The notes under the pieces: model-generated | What the model was told of the DNA's origin: nothing | Seen by the model: the letters and a program-made list of their open reading frames with translations, nothing else | Database searches by the model: none | NCBI GenBank assembly: GCA_037975125.1 | Contig: JAJQOW010000020.1 | Coordinates: 496,001 to 560,000 of the forward strand | DNA length: 64,000 nt | Direction: 5' to 3' | From: Latrodectus hesperus | Lineage: Eukaryota; Arthropoda; Arachnida; Araneae; Theridiidae | Shown: positions 48,861 through 59,690 of the stretch, piece after piece | Layout of the letters: each line of letters begins with the position of its first letter | Position numbering within the stretch: the first letter of the stretch is position 1 | Made by a program: the position numbers and the translations under genes

Positions 48861-50589
48861 ATTCTGAGTTCCTTTTGCCAGAATTTGATTTAAGAAAAAT
48901 TAAGTAAAAACCAGATGAAATAAGATAAATAAGTGCTCTTGTGCGAAACGAAAGGAATAAATAAAGGTTGCGCTGGAAGTGATTATTTAATATGTGAACA
49001 CCATTTGGCGTCAATGAGGAAATATTTGTTAAGCGTCATCCTGCTTTGTTTCATGTGGATTATTTGAGCACTGGGACCGCGTCACGTGACTCGAGGACGA
49101 GAAAAAAAAAAAAGGCCCCTGGTTAACGCTGTTACGCAATGCGTGAGGTTACATTTAGTCAGTTGACAGGCAGTGGGAAACAGTACACGTGCACTCCTTT
49201 GTTTTGTGTGAGAATCCATGTTTTTTTTAGAGCGAATGTCAACATACATGACTGCCAGATGTTATTTTTTTTAATGAAGAATCGTAGCGCATAATATTTT
49301 CTACTTTTGATCTAAGATTCTATTTTTATTCATCATAACCAAAACATTTTTAAATGACGATTAATTATTCTTTGCTTAAAAATATTTTGGAGACAGTTGC
49401 CTCCTTAGCATTCTGTGGATTGTGTTAGTTAGCGTGCGCCATATTGTTCGTGTTTTAGTGAACCTTTGGTAGGGTCAAAGTACAAAAACTCTTACAAATG
49501 TTAAACATGCAGTAAAAGTTTTAAAAAAATGTGATATTAAAAGTGGTTAATGTTACGTTTTTGTTAAACGTCACTGACGCTTATAAAACTTTTGGCAGTG
49601 AAACGTGCAAATTCAAAGAAAAAAATAAGAAATCGATGTCATTTCTATTTTTTATTTCGGAATATTCAATATACAATATTAGCATTTTCGAATAAAACCC
49701 ATATAAAAATGCGAATACAAAATGTTTCGCTTAAATTTGTTTACGAGTGGCAATAGGCGTAATAGCGCTACGATAAAATTTTTAAAATAAAGGTGGGCGT
49801 GGCCTCACGGGGGAGCTCGGCTTTTAAAATAAAAAATTGTGGATGAATAAAAAATAATCCAAATATACATAAAAAAAATACTTTACATTATTCATTTCAC
49901 AATAATGCACTCATTAAATAATATTTAAATCAATTGTATGTTTAATTATAGTGAAATCCTTGAACATGATTTAAGCATTCTATTCTGAGAGCCATGGTTA
50001 AATTTAACAGTAATTATTGCTCAATAATATCAGCTCAATAATTATTGTCATTCCTGAGCCTATCATCTTTTAAGTGCAAATCTCGTTCCAAGCCGTAGTG
50101 GAAAAAATTGGCGATAAGTATTGCGCTTTTTTTTTTTTGAAATTTATTTATTTCTCATTAGTCGGTGCGGGTGCTTGGAAGATTCTCCTCCCTCACGATG
50201 TGCGACTGTTGTCAATAATCTTAAATCAATGCGCCACGGAAAATAATAACAATTGCTTAAATTTCTTTCAATAGCATTCCGTTGTTATGCAGTTTAAAAA
50301 AACTGGTTATTTTATCACCATCATTGCAATTTTCGTTGATGGATTCTTTCAGTGTGTGTCCAAAATAAACTGAAATTTATAATCTGTGATCCTATAAATT
50401 CATGACTGGCGACTGAGTTTAAAGTCACGATAGCCTTGGCGATGGCGTTTGGACAACCACTGCTGTTTGGTTTTCTAAAAGAACTTTTCATTTGTTTTAA
50501 ACCTAGAATTCTGAAAGTACCCACCTCGATGTGCATGTAGAATGCAAGCCTTTCACCGTTCTTCAATAGTTGCTGCAATTGGTTTGTCT

Positions 50590-50725
50590 TTCATTAGCAT
50601 TTTTTTTCCTCATGGGGGCTGACAAAATAATTCAAAGTAAATTGTAATTCCTTACAGTCATCCACGTCCAACTGGGGAATCAAACCTGCAAATTTTTAAT
50701 TCAAAGCCAGAGAATTGTCAAAAAA
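50590..50725 (-). repeat. SINE family F
   Basis: CTCATGGGGGCTGAC, CATCCACGTCCAACTGGGG and a reversed B-box GGGGAATCAAACCTGC, followed by AAAGCCAGAG, match the order at 36890-37165. Confidence 0.6.
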
Positions 50726-50844
50726 CAACTTGAGTAATAAGTCAAACTTAAAGTTTTAAAGATTGAAGTATCTTGTTGTCAGAGATATTTCAAATAATTT
50801 CATATTCGCTCATATTTTCCATTTAATTATTATAAACAAAGTAA

Positions 50845-50966
50845 ATTCTTTACAATGGTTATTTATATATTTTCGACCAGAATTAGATTCTTTACAATGA
50901 TTACTTATTTTTATGATCAAGATTAGATTCTTTACTATGGTTATTTATTTTTATGACCAGAATTAG
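50845..50966. repeat. tandem repeat, three copies of a 40-42 bp unit
   Basis: Each unit starts ATTCTTTAC(A/T)ATG and ends AGAATTAG or AGATTAG. The first is 42 bases and the others 40. It lies about 160 bases before exon 3. Confidence 0.9.
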
Positions 50967-51125
50967 AATCATTGTGACTGTATTAAAAATTACCTGTGTG
51001 AAGTTTAAACGGAATATAAGAAAACATATACAGATTGCAATTATTTCATTTTATTTATCATTTGTAAGAAAAACACCCGCCCTTTGAGATTTTGTTGTAA
51101 ATTCCAACTTTTTTCCTGATTCCAG

Positions 51126-51266
51126 GTGGTGTCGGTGGTGGAAGTGTGCATGGCGGAACCGAACCGCAACGCCTCCACCTACTCGGTGGATGAGTACTGC
51201 GAACAAATGACTCACGTGCCAGAGTGGGCCTCCAAGCACCCGAACCCACCCCAGCAGCTGACCAGG
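51126..51266 (+). CDS. secreted cysteine-containing protein, coding exon 3
   Basis: A 141-base exon (47 codons, phase 0 at both ends) between the acceptor CTGATTCCAG (ending 51125) and the donor GTAAGA (51267). It reads VVSVVEVCMAEPNRNASTYS, then VDEYCEQMTHVPEWASKHPN and PPQQLTR. Cysteines fall at precursor residues 66 and 83, which with 37 and 50 gives spacings of 12, 15 and 16 residues. N73-A-S75 is an N-glycosylation sequon. The composition is strikingly less AT-rich than the introns, with third-position G and C, the strongest coding signal of the three exons. The reading frame can continue past the donor, but the sequence there at once becomes intron-like. The next exon should begin in phase 0. 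I could not find it in the remaining window. Function unknown; a secreted, disulphide-bonded helical protein is inference. Confidence 0.65.
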
Positions 51267-51890
51267 GTAAGACTCAAAGGCATGCTCATTTTACATAACG
51301 AAACACAATTGGGAATTATTTCTCCGCGTTTATCGAAAACGTATGAAAAGAGATTTCGTATTCTAATTGGCAGTTCGGCAAGTTCTGGGTTTCGACAGTC
51401 GGGCAAGATTTGGATTTTAATATTAAATGCTGTCTGTTAAATGCAGCCTTTAGATCTAATAGGATCCGTGAGCAAGGGCTAATTGTATAACAGGTGATAC
51501 CATTAGTAATGGCTCCTATTCGTAAACATTAGCTCCTTTTTCTTATACGCTTTTTGAACTTTTCGATTCTTTTTGTGCTTTGAGAGGCAACACTCTTTAT
51601 TTAAGAAACAACAACCTAGTTTTTTACCATGTTATTCGAAAGTTGTGATTGCCAAAGGATAATTTATGGAGAAACTTATCTCGTTCAGTTTCACTTGATC
51701 CTATCAAAGGTTGAGGGAGTCTGTACATTCACTGTTTGTGTGCATATTTTTGGTGCAGTACATGAAAATTTCGACCCAGTCGGAACATAATTGACAAAAC
51801 TATCAATAAGAAAATTAAATACTTTGATCAACCATTTAGTTTTTTTCGATATTTTCTATGCAATTCATCACAAATATTTTGCGTCGACCA
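51267..51890. other. downstream intron, nothing further recognised
   Basis: AT-rich sequence after the exon 3 donor. No acceptor-bounded exon identified. Confidence 0.45.
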
Positions 51891-51894
51891 TTTA

Positions 51895-52680
51895 TGTAGG
51901 GCGTTCAAGAAGTAAATTACATTTGTCCTGCCAAAGATGGCATTGTTGCGAAAATAGCTTCTGCAGACGATAATTGAATCCCGCGGCTTCCAACGGTAAC
52001 AGTTTCATTCGGATTGTTTGAACCGTTGCTGCGTAGTAAGAGAAAAGAATAGCACAGAAACTTTCTCCAAGGTTGAAATCCGTGGAACAGTACGTTTTTT
52101 GTGGGCAAAACTGGTAACGAGTCCGGAGATTCATCGTGAAATATCGACCGAATATTAGCCACGTGTCATGTCACGTCTAGCCATTATGAAACAGTGACAG
52201 CAGCTCCAAAGACGGTCGCGCGGATGTGGAAAAGCAAGGAAGGCCAGCAACGGTGAGCGCATCGGACATGGTGGACCGGGTGCAAGTGAGCGCCACACGC
52301 ATTGAAAGCATCTGTTGCCAGTGCTCATTGCATCTCCCGTTACCAACTGGATTATCGCAAATAGCGTTCACGATGGGCTCTTTGTTCTTTCATGACAACC
52401 TCACAACGCACTCACAGCACAGATTTGCTCCGCAAGTTTTGGATGGGAATTTGGAAGCATCCACCGTACAGTCATGATCTGGCACCCTGTGACTTTCGTG
52501 TGTTAGGCAAGCTATAAGAACATTTAGGTGGAATACAGTTTTACAATGATGATCCAGTTCAGACAGCTGTTCTGAGCGATTTTCCATTGTCGGAGGGATT
52601 AGTGCTGCCTTCCGACAAATGTCTGCAGCGACTTGAAGATTCTGTAGAGAAATAGTGTGTTGTGTATATTGCCCACTTCT
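51895..52680 (+). pseudogene. mariner-like transposase, internally deleted and frameshifted
   Basis: After GGGCGTTCAAGAAGTAA, a plausible terminal repeat, fragments of a mariner transposase appear in order: the N-terminal HTH region (IRGTVRFLWAKLV then PEIHREIST) near 52080-52155; DGRADVEKQGRPATVSASD, the linker between the two HTH motifs, near 52210; FFHDNLTTHSQ, corresponding to the second catalytic aspartate motif, near 52388; and HPPYSHDLAP and EHLGGIQFYNDD toward 52550. The catalytic core between the linker and HDN is missing. The copy is therefore a deletion derivative with extra shifts. The right terminal repeat was not found. Confidence 0.8.
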
Positions 52681-53346
52681 CAGTAAAGTGTTTTTTGTGC
52701 TGACTTACATTGTTCGAGAGTAACTTTGTTTTTAAATGCCCTTAGTACATTACACATGTATTGTCCATCACAAATTAGATTTATGTATCCAGTGCTACTG
52801 GTCCATATAATTTTTCTTGTCACTGTGGGTGGTTGGGTGTGTGTGTGCTTACTATACTTTGACTTTTTGGATTTCATTACTATTGGCAACTATATCTTTA
52901 TCCCAATTTTAAATTTACCTTTGTGGCAACTTAATCTTTATTCTAATATTTAAATAGGTTCTGAATTGCTGGTATTGGAATTTTGAGACTGTCCTTCTAC
53001 TGTGGATTTGTGTTTACTTTTCTTTGATAGATATTTTTACTTTAATTTCTTAAATAAATATCTTTATGCTTCTTTCTTTTAATACAAACACTCTTCGGGG
53101 GAATGACTCGAAAATCTTTAGACTTCTGTCCTTCGTGCAAGTCAGAAAAGAGTGTTTAATTTGCATAGCTGACCGCCTCGCTCCAGGTGAAGACTTTGTC
53201 CCTATGCTTTCCTCCTGTTCTTTGTATATTGATTTTCAAATTTTATCTTACCAGTTTTATTGTTTTTTTTTATCTAATTTATACTAGCATATCTCTCTTT
53301 ATTTGTTTTTGTGCTGGTTTGATTTCCTGTAATACAAATATTTTTT
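52681..53346. other. stretch without a gene
   Basis: AT-rich with T-rich tracts. Open frames at 52726-52953 and 53187-53429 are hydrophobic products of T-rich DNA and not convincing genes. Confidence 0.45.
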
Positions 53347-53394
53347 GGTATTGTATGTTTGGTATTATTATTTATAATACTAAACATACAATAC

Positions 53395-53395
<1 letters not shown>
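53347..53395. repeat. 22-bp-arm inverted repeat with 5-nt loop
   Basis: The left arm 53347-53368 (beginning GGTATTGTATGTTTGG) pairs with 53374-53395 with one mismatch. It directly precedes a (CA)n-(TA)n tract. Confidence 0.9.

Positions 53396-53480
<85 letters not shown>
53396..53480. repeat. (CA)n-(TA)n microsatellite
   Basis: A short CA run to about 53410, then TA repeats with small interruptions up to the 3' end of the retrotransposon. Confidence 0.9.
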
Positions 53481-53568
53481 GATTTAGATTTAGATTTAAA
53501 ATTAGGGTGGTCCAAAAGAACCTAGCACCGCGACCATAGGTCTATTGTACTATACCCCTCAGAAAGCC

Positions 53569-56500
53569 CTATTTGAAGAGACCAGTGGCTGAAGCAAAGT
53601 TCAGCAGACATTTTACAGGAATTTCCTGTAACATCTTAGGTTCAATCAAGTGCTGACCCAGGTATTCAAATCTATGTGCAGAAAAGGTTTCACATTCACA
53701 TAAGATGTGTATTGAAGTTTCTTCCATATAATGACAACCTCTACAAGTGGGATCATCTGAAACTCCCATTATCGTGAGATGTCTTTTAAGGTGGCAGTGT
53801 CCTGTAAGTAGTCCCACTGCTTTCCTTAGACTGTCTCTATTGAGCTTTAATAATTCTTGTTGCCTTTTGCTAGGGCACGTGCTATTTAATAGCCTTGCTT
53901 GTCTTTGATCATTGGCATTGTGCCAATTCATAAACTGTTGTTTTCTGAAGAGATCAAAGACATTCTTTCTGATCAATTCTTTTGAAATACCTAGCACTGG
54001 TTCAGGACCAAAAAAGTCAGTTGTTGATCCAGTCCTTGCTAGCTCATCAGCTAATTCATTGCCAGGAACACCAGAGTGCCCAGGCACCCACATTAAAGTG
54101 GTGGGGTTATTATTAGCTAATTTACACAGGGTGATATAACATTCCCAGACAAGAACAGAAGTTATAGTAGACTTCTGTAGAGCTAGTAATGCAGCTTGAC
54201 TGTCAGAGCAGATGATTATTCTTTTACGAGAATAGTTTCTGTCCAAGCATATTCTACTGCACATAAGAATGGCAAAGACTTCTGCTTGAAATACAGTTGT
54301 ATATTTACCCAAAGGGAATGATAACTTAGTGCCATCAGCTGGACAACAAATACCAGCCCCAGTATTGGAATTCATTTTTGAGCCATCAGTATACCAGTAA
54401 ATACAGCTATCACTGATAGCAACATTATTCCAGTCTTCTCTCAAGGGAAATTTGATTGTGTAAGGCTTATCAAAAGCATGCTTAACAATCGTGTAATCAG
54501 TAGGCATACTTATAAAAGGATGACTAGTTACGTCAGCATTGAGGTTTCCCCATGATAAAAATCTAGAGTATTCCTTCCACTGACCTGTATTTTTAAGCCT
54601 CTTCATGCTAAGTATTGCTTCTGCTTCAATACGCATATAAAGAGGATGCATACCAAGCAGAAGCTCCAGTGTAGATGTGGGAGTTGTACGAATACACCCA
54701 GAGATAGCTACACAAAGCATCCTTTGAAATTTTGTTAATTCTGCTTTGGCAGTTTCGTTTCTGATTTTAAACCACCAGACCACTGAACCATAGGTAATGA
54801 TGGGACAAATAATCATAGTGTAAATCCAATGAATAACTTTGGGATTTAGGCCCCAAGTTTTTCCAAATGCATTTCTACAGGACCAGAAAGCTTTTTTGCT
54901 CTTTCAATACAAAAGTTGAAGTGCTTGTTCCAACTTAAGTTCATGTCAAAAAATACTCCTAAGAATTTAACTTCTTTGGAGCAAGTTAATTCTTGACCAA
55001 AAAAAGTGATCTTTTTCAGATTAAGATTCTTTTTCTTTGTGAAGGCTACCATAGTGGTTTTTTGAGGATTTACAGAAAGGCCTTCTTTTTTACACCAAGT
55101 CTCAACTTGTTTGAGGGTGCTGGACATGATGCTGGAGATTGTTTCACCAAACTTACCCCTGACGATTATAACTAAATCATCTGCATATCCAATGGTGGTT
55201 ATGCCTGGTTTTTTTAACACCTCTAGAAGGGAGTCTACAACATAACACCATAAGATGGGTGAAAGAACCCCTCCCTGTGGACAACCAGCTTTGGCTTGGA
55301 TCATCATGTTTTCACCTAAAAATGAGGCAGTGACAAATCTGTTATTGAGCAGATTTTCTATCCAAGAACAGATTGTGTCATTAACTCCCTTTCTAGCAAG
55401 AGATTGTAAAATGGTTTCAATGGGTACCTTATCAAAGGCACCTTCTATATCTAAGAAAACAGCTAAAGCAAGTTCCTTAGCCTTAAAGTTCTTTTCCAAA
55501 ATGAAGGATAGGTTGTAGATCGCACTATCAGTGGATCTACCAGGTTGATATGCATATTGAGAGTCAGAAAGTGGTTTTTCCACTAAGTAAACTTCTCTAA
55601 TATATCTGTCTATCAGCTTTTCAATTGCCTTTAGAAGAAAGGATGTTAAGCTGATAGGTCTAAAAGATTTAGCATCATAGTAATTATCTTTCCCTATTTT
55701 AGGAATAAAAATAACTTTTGTATGCCTCCAGGCAATAGGTATATGCCCGAAGGCTATACTTGCCCTAAAGATTCTACACAGAATTGGAGCAATGCACTGG
55801 ACTCCCTCAATAAGCAGAGCCGGTACAATCCCATCCATTCCTGGTGATTTATAAGGTTTAAAGGACATTATTGCCCATCTTGTTCGATCATAAGTTATGA
55901 TTCTTTTGGCAACATCCCATTTACTTCTACCACAATTTGAAGTAGGGAGTGTAAAATTAGGAGTACCCTTTATTTCGTTAGAACCTGGAAAGTGAACTCT
56001 GAACAGTTCAGACAGAGTCTCTCTCCCAGATTCTGAAAACTTACCATTTGGCAATTTAAGAGTATTTAGACAGCAGTTCCTGTCTTTAGACATTATTTTA
56101 ACGAGTCTTGCAGTAGCAGACACAGTTTTAATGTCAGTGCAATAATTTCGCCAAGAATTCTTTTTAGAATTCCTGATAGCTTTATTATACGTGGTAAGTG
56201 CCAGTTTATATTTCTGCCACTCACCATTCTTTTTGGCTCTATTAAAGAGCTTTCTACATTGTCTTCGCAATTTACTTAACTCTTTAGACCACCAAGGAAC
56301 TAACCTTGGAGAGCAAGTATTGCTGACATCACAATTTTGATAGTAAGCTTGGAGAATGGCATGTTGCATTTGATCAACGGCCAACTCCAAATCTGCTACC
56401 GAAGATAACTTACCGAAGTCGCCTTCCTTGATAAGATCTTCTAGATCTTTTTTGTAGGAACCCCAATTGGTATTTTTTGGGTTCCTACCTACCACCTCTA

Positions 56501-57187
56501 GTCTGTTTGCCCCTAAAACAGAAAAGCTAATGTATTGGTGGTCAGATAAGCTTATTTCATCAGACACTTTCCAATCTTTAATAAAGTCAGCACACTTACT
56601 ATTACATAAAGTGATGTCAATGACTTCTCTTCTATTTATAGTAATAAAGGTGGGTTCATTACCTCTATTAAGAATAAATAGATTATAATACAAAATGTAT
56701 TCTAAAAGATCCTCACCACGTTTGTTGCAATCACTACTTCCCCACATAGTGTGGTGAGCATTAGCATCACATCCTATGATGAGTTTCTTACTCAAATTGT
56801 TATAATCTAAAAGATTAACAATTTGCTCATTGAATGTGTCTTTATCTTCAAAGGGAAGATATGAAGACATAAAGATAATTTCATCTTTGATTCCTTGCAG
56901 TAAACAGGATACTTTTACAGCAACATTATCCCCATTTAGGTAATTGACCAGAATGAGGGCATTTAATTTGTTGCTAATAGCAATACATGCTCTTGGTCTC
57001 AAACAACATTTATCATAAAATATGTTAAAACCCTGAACATGTAGGCCCAACACAGAACCATTGGAAGTCCATGGCTCTTGAATTAAAACAATATCAACCT
57101 CCCCCTAGTCATCTTCTTGCTAAGAATAGCTGAAGCTGATCGACTATGATGAAGGTTGATCTGTGCTACTTTGATGATACTTACCAT
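53569..57187 (-). CDS. non-LTR retrotransposon ORF2: endonuclease, reverse transcriptase, RNase H
   Basis: This polyprotein copies element RNA at a nicked target. The start MVSIIKVAQINLHHSRSASA at 57187 is a few bases after the ORF1 stop. A single-base shift lies in the five-C run at 57101-57105. From 57053 to 54846 the frame is open: an APE endonuclease (GCDANAHHTMWGS, SLSDHQ), then reverse transcriptase (YKSPGMDGIVPALL, FRPISLTSFLLKAIEKLI, FLDIEGAFDKVP, GCPQGGVLSP, catalytic IGYADDLVII). A second one-base shift lies in the six-T run at 54892-54897. The frame 54816-53569 then holds the connection region, RNase H (YWYTDGSKMNSNTGAG, AEVFAILMC, CSDSQAALLAL, PGHSGVPGNELADELA) and a zinc-knuckle-like end CRGCHYMEETSIHILCEC. 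It spans about 1,200 codons, full length for the group. Both breaks are in homopolymers, so they may be sequencing errors. Confidence 0.9.
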
Positions 57188-57204
57188 TGTGGCACCCAAA
57201 GAAG

Positions 57205-57495
57205 CTAGGAAGAAGCACTGCCTCTCAAGTCTCCATAAGTAGGGGACTTACTTACTTGAGTTTCCTGCAAAACCTTTTCAATCTCACTCTCAGATAGAGG
57301 AGAGCTGGGTTGCAAGGTTATATCAGAACCAGAATCTAAATCTAGTTCTTCAAGGTTGGGTAATTCACTTTCCTTACTAGAGGTAGGAGAGGATTTACTT
57401 ACTTGAGAGGAAGTTGCACCTTCTTGTTCAACTTCCATCTCTTCAATGCTCTGTACATCTTTCTGGTTTGGGTTCCGGAGAATTTTGAAAGTTCC
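57205..57495 (-). pseudogene. ORF1 3' fragment of the same retrotransposon
   Basis: Open frame on - ending at the TAG at 57205-57207, 17 bases before the ORF2 start. The readable part is acidic and serine-rich ([40 protein letters not shown]), typical of the unstructured part of these gag-like proteins. The nucleic-acid-binding region is not present. The frame stays open upstream to the microsatellite at about 57497, so the 5' part is lost or replaced. Confidence 0.7.
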
Positions 57496-57498
57496 CCA

Positions 57499-58720
<1,222 letters not shown>

Positions 58721-58722
58721 AA

Positions 58723-59010
58723 GCCGACCGATGGCTGAGTGGTTAGCGTTCCTGACTCTTGAGCTGTTGGTCTCGGGTTCGAATCCCGGTTCGGGCATGG
58801 ATGTTTCTTTCCTTCTCTGTCCTTTCTCCTGTGGTGTTGTATGAATGTGCCCCGCCCTATAAACAGATTTGTGGTGGTATGGCGCGGGTAACGCTACACG
58901 CCTCGTGACTTGGTTCACACGGGCTCATTGGGTAACGACAAACGAGTAGCAATTTCAGGCCTTGTTGTGGCATAGGGTTCTACTTAAGCCCGCCATTGTG
59001 GAAAAAAAAT
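58723..59010 (+). repeat. tRNA-derived SINE, family A
   Basis: It has the best tRNA-like head in the window: A-box ATGGCTGAGTGGTTAGC and B-box GGTTCGAATCCC at normal spacing. The CCCGGTTCGGGC following the T-arm does not pair properly with the 5' GCCGACC, so it is a tRNA-derived promoter and not a tRNA gene. The body has ATGGCGCGGGTAACGC and CTTGTTGTGGCATAGGG, and it ends in a GTGGAAAAAAAATAATC tail. Same family as 8308-8516. Confidence 0.8.
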
Positions 59011-59690
59011 AATCATAATAATATAAAACCTTTGACGCAATATTTTCTGTTATATAATATTGAGATGAGGATAAAATTACACTTAGGAAACTGATAAGCC
59101 TTACAATGAGCAAGAATATTAGAGTGGATCAGATTTAATTCAGAAAAAAAAGGAAGAAAAGTAACACTTTTCGGAAATTTTTAAAACAATATCACTGAAA
59201 ATTTTTAAAATTTGAATTTTAAACATTGATAACAGCAAAAAATTTCCGTAGTATCTAAAACTATTAGAAACAAAATACAAAAATAAAATTTTATTTAAAC
59301 TTTGAAAAAAAATTATGTTGGCGTAAGCAAGGCATTATTCTTTAGATTTGAAACAGATTGATTACAAATATTTCAATTATTAATTTAAAATTCTAGATAA
59401 AAATGGAATTTAGAATTCTAAAAACTCAGAGTTTAGGTTTATTATTGTTTTGATGGTAAGAATTTAGAATTCTGACGTTTTTTTTTTTTTTTGGTGCTTT
59501 ATTGCTGTTTTTCCTATTCTAAGTATAAATTTTCCTTATATTTCTATTTAATTTAATCCTGGTGTTTAGAGTACGCATATTACAGTTCTTTCCAATTGAG
59601 TTAAGTGAGTACTAAAGAAAAATATTTATATATATACTTTAGCTCTTTGGATTTGAGCAATATTTTGTTTTTATGATACTCTCCAAAAGT
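59011..59690. other. AT-rich spacer
   Basis: AT-rich with a T run near 59479-59492. Nothing recognised until the retroelement at 59.69 kb. Confidence 0.5.

Larger units (their letters stand above)
47100..51125 (+). other. intron 2 of the secreted-protein gene (about 4.0 kb)
   Basis: Donor GTAAGA and acceptor ATTCCAG. Mostly AT-rich, with degenerate tandem repeats at 48360-48860, a triplicated 40-bp unit at 50845-50966 and a SINE F copy at 50590-50725. The less AT-rich patch near 49020-49200 contains CACGTG-like E-boxes but no exon that I can support. Confidence 0.55.
53481..57498 (-). mobile_element. R1/I-group non-LTR retrotransposon, nearly intact ORF2, 5'-truncated in ORF1
   Basis: Read on -, the element enters in ORF1 at about 57495, next to an AT microsatellite. 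It continues through ORF1's end, ORF2 (57187 to 53569) and a short 3' UTR, and ends in about three TAAATC-type hexamer repeats (53481-53498 on +) instead of poly-A. It is bordered by AT repeats at both ends. A hexamer tail with an RNase H-bearing ORF2 points to the R1/I group. The exact clade needs a tree. Confidence 0.9.

Noticed and set aside
58723..58800. tRNA gene
   Set aside because: A- and B-boxes are excellent, but the acceptor stem does not pair and a SINE body with an A-rich tail follows directly. The same structure is found at 8308-8516 with target-site duplications.
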